A stretch of 64,000 bases of DNA from Paenibacillus sp. BIC5C1 (GCF_032399705.1 NZ_CP135922.1:1-64000), one strand, 5' to 3'; shown: positions 1 through 11,956, counted from the first letter of the stretch. The notes: generated by a model not told the origin, from the sequence alone. Numbers and translations: made by a program.

Positions 1-1347
1 GTGGACAGCCATACTTCTGATTTATGGCAGCAAATTTTATCAATCATACAAAACAAGCTCAGCAAACCCAGCTTTGACACTTGGTTCAAAGCAACCAAAG
101 CTACCAAGCTGAACGATCGTTCGATCGTCATATCCGCACCAACCACGTTTGCTGTCGAATGGCTGGAGAGCCGTTACACCAAGCTGGTCGGATCGACGGT
201 ATATGAGCTGCTTGGCAAACAGGTCGATGTTAAATTTGTCATCGAGGAGAACAAGCCTGCTGAACCGGACCCTCAACTGCCAGCGCCAACGCCTACAGTT
301 GTTCAGGAAGAAGCGGTACTCAGCATGCTGAATCCAAAATATACATTCGATACATTTGTCATTGGGCCGGGCAACCGTTTTGCCCACGCCGCATCGCTGG
401 CGGTCGCTGAAGCGCCCGCCAAAGCATACAATCCTCTGTTTCTCTATGGAGGAGTAGGTCTCGGCAAAACTCACTTGATGCATGCGATCGGACATTACGT
501 CCTGGAGCATGATCCGGGCAGCAAAGTTGTTTATTTGTCATCTGAGAAATTCACGAATGAATTCATTAACTCCATCCGTGATAACCGCGGGGAGAGCTTC
601 CGTAACAAGTACCGTAGTGTCGATATTCTGCTCATTGATGATATTCAGTTCTTGGCTGGAAAAGAATCGACGCAAGAGGAATTTTTCCATACGTTTAATG
701 CGCTGCATGAGGAACGGAAACAGATCATCATCTCCAGCGACAGACCGCCGAAGGAAATTCCAACCCTAGAAGAACGGCTTCGTTCCCGTTTTGAATGGGG
801 GTTAATTACGGACATCCAGCCTCCAGATCTGGAGACACGGATTGCGATTTTACGTAAAAAAGCTCGTGCGGAAAACCTGGATATTCCGAATGAGGCGATG
901 ATGTACATCGCCAACCAGATTGATACCAATATTCGTGAACTGGAAGGCGCCCTGATTCGGGTTGTTGCCTACTCTTCGCTGACTAATCAAGATGTAACCA
1001 CTCATCTAGCAGCTGAAGCACTGAAGGATATTATTCCTTCCAGTCGTCCAAAAATGATCACTATTCACGACATCCAACAAAAGGTCGGCGAGTATTACAG
1101 CCTTAAGCTTGAAGATTTCAAAGCACGGAAACGAACCAAAGCCGTTGCGTTCCCAAGACAGATTGCCATGTATCTCTCTCGTGAACTTACAGACTTTTCT
1201 CTGCCCAAAATCGGTGAAGCATTCGGAGGGCGAGATCATACCACCGTCATCCATGCGCACGAAAAGATCTCCCAGGCGATTAAAGTCGATCAGGATCTCT
1301 ATAAAGTTATCAACAACTTAACCGAAAAAATCAAGAATCCAACCTGA
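1..1347 (+). CDS. dnaA: Chromosomal replication initiator DnaA
   Basis: Initiates chromosome replication by binding DnaA boxes and melting oriC as an ATP-dependent filament; also a transcription factor. The 448-residue product has the normal four-domain layout: an N-terminal interaction domain (about 1-85), a short Pro-rich linker (about 86-105), an AAA+ ATPase with Walker A GGVGLGKT at 150-157 and Walker B LIDD at 211-214, and a C-terminal helix-turn-helix ending in the DnaA signature [10 protein letters not shown]. Start is GTG on the first base of the window, so promoter and upstream DnaA boxes are not visible. dnaN follows after a 221-bp gap that carries the origin unwinding elements. Identification is secure. 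Confidence 0.98.
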   Translation: MDSHTSDLWQQILSIIQNKLSKPSFDTWFKATKATKLNDRSIVISAPTTFAVEWLESRYTKLVGSTVYELLGKQVDVKFVIEENKPAEPDPQLPAPTPTVVQEEAVLSMLNPKYTFDTFVIGPGNRFAHAASLAVAEAPAKAYNPLFLYGGVGLGKTHLMHAIGHYVLEHDPGSKVVYLSSEKFTNEFINSIRDNRGESFRNKYRSVDILLIDDIQFLAGKESTQEEFFHTFNALHEERKQIIISSDRPPKEIPTLEERLRSRFEWGLITDIQPPDLETRIAILRKKARAENLDIPNEAMMYIANQIDTNIRELEGALIRVVAYSSLTNQDVTTHLAAEALKDIIPSSRPKMITIHDIQQKVGEYYSLKLEDFKARKRTKAVAFPRQIAMYLSRELTDFSLPKIGEAFGGRDHTTVIHAHEKISQAIKVDQDLYKVINNLTEKIKNPT

Positions 1348-1361
1348 ATAAGTCCCAAGCC

Positions 1362-1458
1362 TGTGCACAACGTATACACATGTGGATAGGCTTGGGCTTA
1401 TGGGTTTATACCCACTTATCCACATATTCAGTGCCCCTATTACTATTATTACTATAAA
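1362..1458 (+). other. oriC: oriC unwinding region: DnaA boxes plus DnaA-trio tract
   Basis: A perfect DnaA box TTATCCACA lies at 1416-1424, with a reverse near-consensus box (CTATCCACA) at 1381-1389 and weaker boxes at 1362-1370 and 1372-1380. Eleven bases after the perfect box a short C-rich stretch (1433-1437) leads into TATTACTATTATTACTAT at 1438-1455, a run of three-base units like the DnaA-trio element of B. subtilis, then an AT-rich stretch. This box, GC patch, trio order is the known basal unwinding system, located as in B. subtilis between dnaA and dnaN. Confidence 0.88.
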
Positions 1459-1568
1459 GATCTAAAAGATATCATCTCCAAATAAGCGATTTTGAAGCTT
1501 GGCCTCCGGCCTTTTGAAAAACCGATTTCAACACCTCAACACCCAAAAAACCCGCTAGGAGTGAAACC

Positions 1569-2711
1569 ATGAAAATCAGCATAATGAAAAGCTACTTGAA
1601 CGAATCCATCCAGCAAGTATCCAAAGCCATCTCAAGCCGTACGACGATCCCAATTCTGAGCGGTATCAAATTCGACGTTAATCATCAAGGTGTGACGTTG
1701 ACAGCAAGTGACACCGATATCTCAATTCAATCCTTTATCCCGCTTGAAGATGGAGATAAAAGTGTTGTTCAGGTGGAGCAACCAGGCAGTGTTGTACTGC
1801 CAGCCAAGTTTTTTGTCGAGATCATCAAAAAGCTGCCTTCACAAGAAGTGCACATGGAGGTAAAAGAAAACTTCAACACCTTTATCTCCGCAGGAGCTAC
1901 CGAAATTCAACTGGTTGGTCTTGATCCGGAAGAATTCCCAGTATTGCCAAGCATCGAAGAGAACCAAACCGTCTCCATTCCAGGAGATTTGCTCAAAAAC
2001 ATGATCAAACAAACCGTATTCTCCATTTCCACACATGAAACTACACCAATTCTGACAGGTGTACTCTGGAGTTTGGGCGACAATGAACTGAAATTTGTGG
2101 CAACTGACCGTCACCGTCTTGCTACTCGTTCAGCAATGCTGGATAATGCAGAAGGTGTGCGATTCAACAATGTGGTGATCTCGGGCAAAACGCTGAACGA
2201 ACTCAGCAAAATCGTGCCCGATCAAAATACACTTGTGGATATCGTTGTCGCTGACAACCAGGTTTTGTTCAAAATCGACCGTGTTCTGTTCTATTCGCGC
2301 ATTTTGGACGGAACTTATCCGGATACTTCTAGAATTATTCCGACTTCGTACAAAACAGAACTTGTTTTGGATACAAAAAAATTAAGCGAATCGATCGACC
2401 GGGCTTATTTGCTGTCGCGTGAAGAAAAAACAAATATTGTGCGGATGCAGACGATGGATTCTGGATCAATCGAAATTTCATCAAGCTCTTCCGAGCTGGG
2501 GAAAGTAAGAGAAGAAATCGAACCTGCAGACTTTAACGGCGAACCGCTGAAAATCTCGTTCAACTCCAAATATATGCTGGATGTACTGAAAGTGGTGGAG
2601 AGTGAGCAGCTGATGATTGCTTTTACTGGTGTCATGAGCCCGATCATCCTGAAACCGCTGGACGACAGTCACAGCTTGTACGTCATATTGCCTTACCGGA
2701 CGACCAACTAA
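1569..2711 (+). CDS. dnaN: DNA polymerase III sliding clamp (beta)
   Basis: Encodes the 380-residue ring-forming processivity clamp that tethers DNA polymerase III and recruits other replication and repair proteins. The N-terminus (SSRTTIPILSGI) and the C-terminal PYRTTN end match the family, and the length is normal for three repeated clamp domains. Start ATG 1569 follows a TAGGAG ribosome site; a second ATG five codons in is less well placed. It lies downstream of oriC and is followed 16 bp later by yaaA and then recF, the standard replication operon. Confidence 0.98.
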   Translation: MKISIMKSYLNESIQQVSKAISSRTTIPILSGIKFDVNHQGVTLTASDTDISIQSFIPLEDGDKSVVQVEQPGSVVLPAKFFVEIIKKLPSQEVHMEVKENFNTFISAGATEIQLVGLDPEEFPVLPSIEENQTVSIPGDLLKNMIKQTVFSISTHETTPILTGVLWSLGDNELKFVATDRHRLATRSAMLDNAEGVRFNNVVISGKTLNELSKIVPDQNTLVDIVVADNQVLFKIDRVLFYSRILDGTYPDTSRIIPTSYKTELVLDTKKLSESIDRAYLLSREEKTNIVRMQTMDSGSIEISSSSSELGKVREEIEPADFNGEPLKISFNSKYMLDVLKVVESEQLMIAFTGVMSPIILKPLDDSHSLYVILPYRTTN

Positions 2712-2727
2712 CGAGAGGAAGATCATA

Positions 2728-2943
2728 GTGAACCAAGTAGCGATTCGTACGGAATATATTAAGCTCGACCAATTTTTGAAACTGGCCGATTGCATCCCAA
2801 CCGGAGGCATGGCCAAAGCACTGCTTCAGGACGGACTTGTACGTGTGAATAAAGAGCCTGAGGAACGCCGGGGACGCAAGTTATACCCTGGGGATATCGT
2901 TGAGGTGGACGGAGAAGGTTCGTTCGAAGTTGTCGCACAATAA
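2728..2943 (+). CDS. yaaA: S4-domain RNA-binding protein YaaA
   Basis: A 71-residue protein consisting of one S4 RNA-binding fold: KLDQFLKLADCIPTGGMAK followed by the typical DGLVRVNKEPEERRGRKLYPGD turn. Proteins of this family are conserved between dnaN and recF in Firmicutes and are linked by genome context and mutant data to ribosome assembly, although the exact job is not well defined. The start is GTG 2728 with AGAGGAAG upstream. Gap to recF is 57 bp; most likely the same transcript. Confidence 0.93.
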   Translation: MNQVAIRTEYIKLDQFLKLADCIPTGGMAKALLQDGLVRVNKEPEERRGRKLYPGDIVEVDGEGSFEVVAQ

Positions 2944-3000
2944 GAAGACCAGTTAGATCCTGCTGCCTCCTGACGGACGGGATAAAAGGGAGGTTACCGC

Positions 3001-4113
3001 GTGTTTGTAAACAGCATAGATCTGCAGCAATTCCGCAATTATGAACATCTGAGACTGGATTCTTTTGGTCCTGTGAATCTTTTGATCGGGCAAAATGCCC
3101 AAGGCAAGACCAACCTTGCAGAAGCCATTTTTGTGCTTGCACTCACCAAGAGCCACCGTACATCCCGCGACAAGGAACTGATTCGTTTCGGTGAAGAACG
3201 TGCGAGGCTTGCAGCAGAGGTCGACAAAAAGTACGGATCAGTCAAGCTCGAGCTATCTTTGTCGCAACAAGGCAAAAAAGCAAAGATCAACGGACTGGAA
3301 CAGCGCAAGCTGAGTGATTTTGTCGGAGCACTTAATGTGGTGATGTTTGCACCGGAAGATCTTGAGATTGTCAAAGGCACACCTGGGGTCCGCCGCCGGT
3401 TTCTTGACATGGAGATTGGCCAGGTGGCTCCAGGCTACCTGTATCATCTGCAGCAATATCAAAAAGTGCTCGTTCAGCGTAACAATCTGCTCAAGCAATT
3501 ATGGGGGCAGAGCGCTTCAGCCCAGACTATGCTTGAGGTGTGGAATGAACAACTGGTGGAGCATGGTGTTAAAATCGTCAAAAAAAGGAAACAATTCATA
3601 AAGAAACTTCAAAAGTGGGCTGAAACGATTCATCAGGGCATCACCGGAGGCGGAGAAGTCCTGCGTCTGGCCTACCTTCCTTCCTTCAGCGAAGCCGCTG
3701 AGGAAGATGAAGCTGTCTTAATGGACCAATTTATGATAAAATTATCACAAATGAAAGAGCAGGAGATTCGCCGAGGCACAACGCTTAGTGGGCCGCATCG
3801 GGATGACCTGTCCTTTTTCATTAACGATCGGGAAGTACAAACGTATGGCTCGCAGGGGCAGCAGCGCACAACGGCGTTGTCCCTTAAACTTGCGGAAATT
3901 GAACTGATTCATGAAGAAATCGGAGAATATCCGGTCCTGCTGCTAGACGATGTACTGTCTGAACTGGATCCTTTCCGTCAAACGCAGCTGATCGAGACGT
4001 TCCAGAGCAAGGTGCAAACCTTTATTACGGCTACCGGCATCGAGAGTCTGAACGTTGACAAACTTAAAGATGCCAGTATTTATCACGTTCATGCCGGACA
4101 GGTTGAACGCTAA
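3001..4113 (+). CDS. recF: DNA replication and repair protein RecF
   Basis: A 370-residue SMC-like ATPase that helps load RecA onto gapped DNA at stalled forks. Walker A GQNAQGKT is at 30-37, and the C-terminal region has the ABC-type signature and Walker B (LLLDDVLSELD), normal for RecF. Start GTG 3001 is preceded by AGGGAGG at 2989-2995. It sits in the standard dnaN-yaaA-recF-remB order, and 13 bp separate it from remB. Confidence 0.97.
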   Translation: MFVNSIDLQQFRNYEHLRLDSFGPVNLLIGQNAQGKTNLAEAIFVLALTKSHRTSRDKELIRFGEERARLAAEVDKKYGSVKLELSLSQQGKKAKINGLEQRKLSDFVGALNVVMFAPEDLEIVKGTPGVRRRFLDMEIGQVAPGYLYHLQQYQKVLVQRNNLLKQLWGQSASAQTMLEVWNEQLVEHGVKIVKKRKQFIKKLQKWAETIHQGITGGGEVLRLAYLPSFSEAAEEDEAVLMDQFMIKLSQMKEQEIRRGTTLSGPHRDDLSFFINDREVQTYGSQGQQRTTALSLKLAEIELIHEEIGEYPVLLLDDVLSELDPFRQTQLIETFQSKVQTFITATGIESLNVDKLKDASIYHVHAGQVER

Positions 4114-4126
4114 GGAGTGAGGGCTT

Positions 4127-4375
4127 ATGTACATTCATCTGGGCGGTGAGAAGATTATCCGATCTTCCGAATTGGTCGCTATTTTTGATATATCGATTGA
4201 AAAATCCTCAAAAATTTCCAAGCAGTATGTCACGCATGCCGAGCAGGAAAAAACAGTGGAGCATATTGGTGAAGAGGAAGCCAAGTCCATTGTCGTGACC
4301 AAAAACATTGTGTACTACTCGCCTATTTCCTCAGCTACGCTCAAGAAGCGAGCTCACATTTTTCCTGATCTCTAG
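4127..4375 (+). CDS. remB: RemA/RemB-family regulator (YaaB, DUF370)
   Basis: An 82-residue protein beginning MYIHLGGEKIIRSSELVAIFD, characteristic of the DUF370 family. In B. subtilis the paralogue RemA is a DNA-binding activator of matrix genes and RemB (YaaB) occupies exactly this recF-gyrB slot. The ATG follows AAGGAGTGAGGGCTT closely. The position supports RemB rather than RemA. Followed by a 146-bp AT-rich gap before gyrB that may hold a gyrB promoter. Confidence 0.9.
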   Translation: MYIHLGGEKIIRSSELVAIFDISIEKSSKISKQYVTHAEQEKTVEHIGEEEAKSIVVTKNIVYYSPISSATLKKRAHIFPDL

Positions 4376-4512
4376 CCTATCGGCGGTACGAGTTATTGTA
4401 CCTTTTGCTGCTTGTCTTTATTTAGATTGCTTACTGGAATTAAGGGAATATGTTCACTTCAGCATGCATTCTTAGTTAACGCATATTTACGATATTGAAT
4501 CTATAGAAGTAG

Positions 4513-6432
<1,920 letters not shown>

Positions 6433-6441
6433 CGATATTCG

Positions 6442-6470
6442 AAGAGGCGCCTGCGAGGGCGCCTCTTTTA
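6442..6470 (+). terminator. Intrinsic terminator after gyrB
   Basis: Perfect 10-bp stem AAGAGGCGCC/GGCGCCTCTT (6442-6451 with 6458-6467) around a six-base loop, running into TTTTA. It ends the dnaA-gyrB direction and separates gyrB from the oppositely oriented yheC/yheD-type gene. Confidence 0.9.
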
Positions 6471-6520
6471 CATTATGGGGTTATAGCATAGAGATTTTAG
6501 GTTGGACTCTGGAGTGCCTG

Positions 6521-7447
6521 TTATCGGTGTGTGCGGCTCTTGGCAGAGGAGGCCTGAACTTTGGGGGAAGTACGAGATGTTTTCCCTTTTTTGGAGGGTG
6601 ACCTGCCGTACGCTCTCGCATAACGCTTGATCTTTCGGTACGTTTCCTTATCAGGCAGTAGGCCAAAAGCATAGATACCTGGCAATGTATTGACTTCAAT
6701 AATCCATGGCCGTCCATCTTCATCCAGTGCGATGTCGATACCAATCTCTTTGAGTCTTGGAAATGACCTCTGCAACTGTACCGCGGTATGAATGCCTAAA
6801 CGATATAGCTCACTGCGTAGTTGCTGGAACCGATCCTGATCAAAATGAGGGCGTACCAACTCATTAAAGGTGGCCAGTCGTCCGCCGCCATGAATGTTGG
6901 TAATGATCTTGCCCGGTGCAGCAACTCTTCCCAGGATACCTGTCGTTTCCCAGTTGCGATGTAGATTTTTCTGGGTCAGTACCCGCAGGTCGAAAGGTAA
7001 TCCCTCATGTTTCATCAACGGAATACCTTGCTGAATGATGTAGTCGCGATTCTGGATACGTTCAGTGAGTGCCAGATCCAGCTCATCGAGGGAATGGAAG
7101 TGTTTTTCCTCCGTCCCATATCGAAGTTCATACGTTGTCAGGGGGACTTCAGCAGAGATCTCTGCACCGACTTCAGCTTCGGATGGGGAGAGTGGATCAA
7201 CCGCGATTGCCGATGTGTTATCATCGGCAATCGAGTGAGGGTTTATACGGATGGTTTTTACCCGCATGACGCCATTGCCGTAAGTCCCCCGATCCGGTTT
7301 GATATAGTTTGTCTCGAATAATTCAGTCATCCGTTCCAGGGTCTGGCGATTATATTGTCGTGTTACTGGTATATATCCATTCACATTACGGCTGCGTTGT
7401 AACACAGCTGTCTTGGTCCATTTGCTAGAGACACGCTGGATGCTCAA
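6521..7447 (-). CDS. YheC/YheD-family ATP-grasp protein (spore coat-associated)
   Basis: A 308-residue protein with an ATP-grasp architecture; the C-terminal half carries KEIGIDIALDEDGRPW followed by IIEVNTLPG, the metal and phosphate-binding strand of ATP-grasp ligases. YheC and YheD of B. subtilis are related proteins found with the forming spore coat; the enzymatic substrate is unknown. Start is TTG at 7445-7447, with AAAGGA about 10 bases upstream; the nearest ATG is out of frame. Reverse orientation breaks up the gyrB-gyrA pair that is contiguous in B. subtilis. Family assignment is good; function is inference. Confidence 0.8.
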   Translation of the reverse strand: MSIQRVSSKWTKTAVLQRSRNVNGYIPVTRQYNRQTLERMTELFETNYIKPDRGTYGNGVMRVKTIRINPHSIADDNTSAIAVDPLSPSEAEVGAEISAEVPLTTYELRYGTEEKHFHSLDELDLALTERIQNRDYIIQQGIPLMKHEGLPFDLRVLTQKNLHRNWETTGILGRVAAPGKIITNIHGGGRLATFNELVRPHFDQDRFQQLRSELYRLGIHTAVQLQRSFPRLKEIGIDIALDEDGRPWIIEVNTLPGIYAFGLLPDKETYRKIKRYARAYGRSPSKKGKTSRTSPKVQASSAKSRTHR

Positions 7448-7509
7448 GAGCCATCAGTCCTTTCGTGTTTTAATGGGGTTTATAAGAGTGGCAGACGCGG
7501 AGAAATCAA

Positions 7510-7538
7510 AGGACAAGAGATGATTTCAGTGGTATAAT
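7510..7538 (+). promoter_or_regulatory. Candidate sigma-A promoter P1 upstream of gyrA
   Basis: AGGACA (7510-7515; four of six to TTGACA), 17-bp spacer, perfect TATAAT (7533-7538). It lies 336 bp before the gyrA start. Confidence 0.55.
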
Positions 7539-7736
7539 AGAGAAATATGGCGTTTTGTGCGGTTTTGTTGCACAGATGTAGTTTGATCGTAGAACGGGAA
7601 CGGTCTAAGCCTGAATATACACAGTACAATTGCCGCTTTTTCTAGCATTGTATGTGCAAATGGGGAGGAAGGCAGGGCGAACCCCCAGACTCTCTAAAGT
7701 TCCCGGAAGAAAGGCTATTGCCCAGCGGACGTTTAA

Positions 7737-7765
7737 TTGTTTACCTTTTGTGAAAGTAATATAAT
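7737..7765 (+). promoter_or_regulatory. Candidate sigma-A promoter P2 upstream of gyrA
   Basis: TTGTTT (7737-7742), 17-bp spacer, perfect TATAAT (7760-7765). It lies about 100 bp before gyrA and is the more likely main promoter, though the -35 is weak. Confidence 0.6.
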
Positions 7766-7873
7766 AAAGAGTAGCGTCCTTGTGCGGTTTTAGCCTTGTT
7801 AGGCTCTTCACATATAATTAATTTTTGAATGATTGAATGGAATGTTTGTTGAAGGACAAGAAGGAGGTCCAGC

Positions 7874-10429
7874 ATGGCGGAAGAAATGAACTCGCAGATT
7901 AAAGATCGGGATATTGGCGTCGAGATGCGTGAATCGTTTATGGATTATGCGATGAGCATTATTGTGAGCCGTGCCTTACCTGACGTGCGTGACGGATTGA
8001 AGCCGGTTCACCGGCGTATTCTGTACGCAATGTCCGAGCTAGGCATGACACCCGATAAACCACATAAAAAATCAGCCAGAATCGTCGGCGAAGTTATCGG
8101 TAAGTATCACCCACACGGTGACTCTGCCGTATACGAAACGATGGTACGGATGGCACAGGACTTCTCCCTGCGCTACATGCACGTAGATGGACATGGTAAC
8201 TTTGGATCGGTGGATGGCGATATGGCAGCAGCCATGCGTTATACGGAAGCCCGGTTGTCCAAGATTGCGATGGAAATGCTCAGAGACATCAACAAGGATA
8301 CGATTGACTTCCAGCCGAACTATGACGGTGAAGAAAGTGAACCTATCGTTCTGCCAGCTCGTTTCCCTAACTTGCTTGTCAATGGTGTCGGCGGGATTGC
8401 CGTAGGTATGGCGACCAACATTCCTCCTCATAACTTGGGAGAGGTCATTGACGGCGTACAGGCTATGATCAAAAATCCAGACATCACTTCCATGGAATTG
8501 ATGGATTATATTCACGGGCCAGACTTCCCAACTTCCGGTTATATTTTGGGACGCTCTGGAATTCGCCAGGCGTATCAAACCGGACGTGGTTCAGTAACGA
8601 TGCGGGCCAAAACCAACATCGAAGAAAACAACAACAAAGCACGGATTATCGTTACGGAACTTCCTTATCAGGTGAACAAGGCAAGACTCGTTGAGAAAAT
8701 TGCTGAGTTGGTACGTGATAAAAAGATTGATGGTATTACGGATCTCCGTGATGAGTCTGACCGTAACGGTATGCGGATCGTAATTGAACTTCGCAGAGAC
8801 GTGAACCCAGGTGTGGTGCTGAACAACTTGTACAAGCATACTGCGATGCAGTCTACCTTTGGGATTAACATGCTGGCGATTGTAAATAAAGAGCCTAAGA
8901 TTTTGAATCTGCGTGAAGTGTTGTATCACTACTTGCAGCATCAGATTGAGGTTATACGTAGACGTACACAGTTCGAACTGAAAAAAGCAGAAGCACGCGC
9001 GCACATTCTGGAAGGCTTGCGTATCGCGCTGGATCATATCGACGAAATTATTGCGTTGATTCGTTCATCCAGCAATACAGATGCAGCCAGAGAAGGTCTG
9101 ATCGAGCGATTCTCACTCAGTCATGATCAGGCTCAAGCTATCCTCGATATGCGTCTGCAACGCCTGACAGGTCTGGAACGCGAGCGGATCGAAAATGAGT
9201 ATAACGAACTGATGGTCAAAATTAAGGAATATCGTGAAATTTTGGCCAACGAGCACCTGGTACTCGAAATTATCAGCACGGAGCTGCAAGAAATCCGTGA
9301 TCGCTTCAGCGATGATCGTCGTACCGAAATCACGGTAGGTGAAGAGAGCATTCTGGACGAGGATCTGATTCCGCGTGAAGAGGTTATCATCACCATTACC
9401 CATACAGGCTATGTGAAACGTCTGCCGGTATCGACATACCGCAGTCAGAAGCGTGGCGGACGTGGGGTTGTGGGAATGGACACCAAAGATACCGACTTTG
9501 TTGAGCATCTGTTTGTGACCAACTCTCACAATTACCTCATGTTCTTTACCGACAAAGGTAAAGTGTACCGTCTCAAAGCTTATGAGATTCCAGAGCTTGG
9601 ACGTACAGCACGGGGAACGCCGATTATTAACCTGATTCAGATCGAACAGGGTGAATCGGTCAATGCCGTGATTCCAGTTCAGGAATTCGAGAGTGACAAG
9701 TATCTGTTCTTTGCTACCCGCCAAGGGGTTGTGAAGAAGACACCACTTGAGGATTATACGAATATTCGCAAAGGCGGTCTGATCGGGATCTCCCTGCGTG
9801 ATGATGATGCCCTAATTGATGTTAAGCTGACAGACGGACAGCAAGAAATCATTATGGGTACAGCTCACGGGATGTCCATCCGATTCTCGGAAGGAAATGT
9901 TCGTTCCATGGGACGGAGTGCAACCGGGGTTAAAGGGATTACATTGGATGAGCAGGATGTTGTAATCGGTATGGACGTTGTAGATCAGGAACTGGATGTT
10001 CTGATTGTTACAGCCAAAGGTTACGGTAAACGTACGCCTGTCAGCGATTATCGGATGCAGACTCGTGGCGGTAAAGGGATTAAAACCATTAACGTCACAG
10101 ATAAGAACGGTGCGGTAGTCAGTCTGAAAATGGTTAAGACGGAAGAGGATCTGATGATCATCACTTCCAGCGGTACGTTAATCCGGATGAGTATGGAAGG
10201 CATATCCACGATGGGTCGATACACTCAAGGCGTGAAGCTGATTCATATTCGTGATGAAGATGCTGTAGCTACCGTCAGCCGAATTGACAAGAATGAAGAA
10301 GAACCAGAAGACGAAGAATTGCTTGAAGGTGCAGAAGCCGCTGATTCTGAAGGTCCAGAGTCCACTCTGGATGAGGGATCGGTATCCGATGCTGATGTTG
10401 AGGGCGATGATTCAGGTTCGGAAGCATAG
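7874..10429 (+). CDS. gyrA: DNA gyrase subunit A
   Basis: DNA-cleaving subunit of gyrase, 851 residues. The active-site tyrosine is Y123 in [10 protein letters not shown]; the quinolone-determining region HGDSAVYE has S84 and E88, the usual susceptible-type residues. The C-terminal beta-pinwheel contains the GyrA box QKRGGRG, which separates gyrase from topoisomerase IV. The last 45 residues are a strongly acidic tail ([12 protein letters not shown] and on), longer than in B. subtilis. Start ATG 7874 follows a perfect AAGGAGG. An intrinsic terminator follows. Confidence 0.98.
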   Translation: MAEEMNSQIKDRDIGVEMRESFMDYAMSIIVSRALPDVRDGLKPVHRRILYAMSELGMTPDKPHKKSARIVGEVIGKYHPHGDSAVYETMVRMAQDFSLRYMHVDGHGNFGSVDGDMAAAMRYTEARLSKIAMEMLRDINKDTIDFQPNYDGEESEPIVLPARFPNLLVNGVGGIAVGMATNIPPHNLGEVIDGVQAMIKNPDITSMELMDYIHGPDFPTSGYILGRSGIRQAYQTGRGSVTMRAKTNIEENNNKARIIVTELPYQVNKARLVEKIAELVRDKKIDGITDLRDESDRNGMRIVIELRRDVNPGVVLNNLYKHTAMQSTFGINMLAIVNKEPKILNLREVLYHYLQHQIEVIRRRTQFELKKAEARAHILEGLRIALDHIDEIIALIRSSSNTDAAREGLIERFSLSHDQAQAILDMRLQRLTGLERERIENEYNELMVKIKEYREILANEHLVLEIISTELQEIRDRFSDDRRTEITVGEESILDEDLIPREEVIITITHTGYVKRLPVSTYRSQKRGGRGVVGMDTKDTDFVEHLFVTNSHNYLMFFTDKGKVYRLKAYEIPELGRTARGTPIINLIQIEQGESVNAVIPVQEFESDKYLFFATRQGVVKKTPLEDYTNIRKGGLIGISLRDDDALIDVKLTDGQQEIIMGTAHGMSIRFSEGNVRSMGRSATGVKGITLDEQDVVIGMDVVDQELDVLIVTAKGYGKRTPVSDYRMQTRGGKGIKTINVTDKNGAVVSLKMVKTEEDLMIITSSGTLIRMSMEGISTMGRYTQGVKLIHIRDEDAVATVSRIDKNEEEPEDEELLEGAEAADSEGPESTLDEGSVSDADVEGDDSGSEA

Positions 10430-10477
10430 AATCATTTTTCTATAACGAAAATCATTTCATGATTGCAATGAAATTGG

Positions 10478-10505
10478 AGGGCTCCCATATGGGGGCCCTT
10501 TGTTA
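10478..10505 (+). terminator. Probable terminator after gyrA
   Basis: Stem AGGGCTCCC (10478-10486) with GGGGGCCCT (10491-10499), one G-U pair, 4-base loop; the following T tract is broken (TTGTTATTTT), so efficiency is uncertain. Confidence 0.65.
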
Positions 10506-10543
10506 TTTTCATAGCCCATGACCTTTCTCCTCGAAATCTGGGA

Positions 10544-10572
10544 TGTACAGCCTGATTTTTGAGTAATATAAT
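10544..10572 (+). promoter_or_regulatory. Candidate sigma-A promoter of the HD-GYP gene
   Basis: TGTACA (10544-10549), 17-bp spacer, perfect TATAAT (10567-10572), 74 bp before the start codon, just after the gyrA terminator. Confidence 0.55.
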
Positions 10573-10645
10573 GGGAATTAACGTGAAAAACCGGGACTAT
10601 GGTCTTGATATCATTATAGAAGAACGATGAGTGAGGGGAATAAAC

Positions 10646-11764
10646 ATGGGATTAATCACCCTGTCTGAAGTCAAACCAGGACTTAAACTGGGAAATGACG
10701 TACAAACACTTCGTGGCAATGTTCTGTTTCAAAAGGGCAAAGTCATTCTGCCCAAAGATGTGGAAGTACTCAGAGCCTTTATGATTCATCAAGTGGACAT
10801 CGAGCAAGAAAGAACAGGGACAAGCAGCTCAGGTTCTAAGGCTTCATCCGCCTCTTCGGTCCATGCAGCTAATGAGAAGAACGGAGAACGCTCAGGGAGA
10901 GGCAGCAGCGCAGTCTCAGCACCCGCTGTACCGTCTCTGCATGAAGAGTATGAAAAGATGGTGGGACTCACCAAAAATGCTTTCCTATCCTCCTTGGCGG
11001 CTGAATTACCTGTATATGAGTTGCGTACACAGTTGGAAGCATTGTTTGTTCATCTTAAACAGTATAATGTGCTTACCTTCAGTCCACGAGTTATGCAGGA
11101 ACATGATTATGTGTATCATCATGCCGTATTAAGTGCGATTACGTCCTATCAATTGGCCCAGTGGATGGATCTGCCGTCCAAAGACTGGATGCAGGTAGCT
11201 TTTGCGGGATTGTTCCATGATATTGGTAATAACAAAGTAGACCCACAGATCCTCCATAAACCCTCAACGTTAACTGCTTCAGAGCAGGAGGAGATCCGAC
11301 AGCATACGAAATATGGTTATCAGGTACTGAAGCAGGCGAAGGCCATCAATGAGGGGGCTAGACTCGCAGCATTGCAGCATCATGAAAAAGTGGATGGTTC
11401 GGGTTACCCGCTTCAGCTCAGCGGTACGCAGATTCATATCTACGCCAAGATTGTAGCTATCGCTGATATCTTCCACGCCATGACTCTGGAGAAGATCTAT
11501 CGCAAGGCGCAGTCACCGTACTTGGTACTTGAACAAATACAGAGTGAGGCTTTTGGCAAATTGGATCCTACCATCGTGAATGTATTCGTCCAGCGCTCCA
11601 CACAGATCCATAACGGTATCCGAGTGAAGCTCAGCAATAATCAAATGGGTGAGATTATATTTTCAGATAGGGACCATCCTACACGGCCGATGGTATCTGT
11701 AGAGGGAACAATCATCAATCTAATGCAGCAAAGGCAGCTATATATCCAGGAAGTCATTGGCTAG
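10646..11764 (+). CDS. HD-GYP domain cyclic-di-GMP phosphodiesterase
   Basis: A 372-residue protein with an N-terminal region of about 50 residues, a Ser/Ala/Gly-rich linker (about 58-97), and a C-terminal HD-GYP domain. Visible motifs are the HD pair at 191-192 (LFHDIGNNKV) and HHEKVDGSGYP at 245-255, the full GYP signature, so catalytic competence is expected. This class hydrolyses cyclic-di-GMP. No membrane segment or receiver domain is seen. Start ATG 10646 has GAGGGG eight bases upstream; an in-frame GTG at 10631 is less likely. It stands alone between gyrA and the rRNA operon, with its own promoter and terminator. Confidence 0.87.
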   Translation: MGLITLSEVKPGLKLGNDVQTLRGNVLFQKGKVILPKDVEVLRAFMIHQVDIEQERTGTSSSGSKASSASSVHAANEKNGERSGRGSSAVSAPAVPSLHEEYEKMVGLTKNAFLSSLAAELPVYELRTQLEALFVHLKQYNVLTFSPRVMQEHDYVYHHAVLSAITSYQLAQWMDLPSKDWMQVAFAGLFHDIGNNKVDPQILHKPSTLTASEQEEIRQHTKYGYQVLKQAKAINEGARLAALQHHEKVDGSGYPLQLSGTQIHIYAKIVAIADIFHAMTLEKIYRKAQSPYLVLEQIQSEAFGKLDPTIVNVFVQRSTQIHNGIRVKLSNNQMGEIIFSDRDHPTRPMVSVEGTIINLMQQRQLYIQEVIG

Positions 11765-11795
11765 TTCAATCTTCACTTCATAATATAAGAACAGG

Positions 11796-11823
11796 GCCTT
11801 TCCGAATGGAGAGGCTTTTTTAT
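11796..11823 (+). terminator. Terminator after the HD-GYP gene
   Basis: GCCTTTCC (11796-11803) pairs with GGAGAGGC (11808-11815) with one mismatch, followed by a run of T. Confidence 0.8.
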
Positions 11824-11956
11824 ATTTAACTTAGTGTAGAGTATGAGAATAGCTGTATAGGTGAATAGATATTCTTATGAATTAAACAATGTAACGTATA
11901 GATGCTCAGTATATTAGAGAGTGTGTAGAAAGAAATAACTTTATTTAAAATAAAGC

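Larger units (their letters stand above)
7448..7873. other. Intergenic region with gyrA promoters
   Basis: This 426-bp gap between the divergent yheC/yheD-type gene and gyrA holds two sigma-A-like forward promoters (annotated separately). I see no coding potential with a ribosome site. Transcripts from the upstream promoter would carry a leader of more than 300 bases. Confidence 0.6.

Noticed and set aside
7605..7811. Reverse 68-codon frame in the gyrA leader
   Set aside because: No ribosome site and it covers the gyrA promoter P2.
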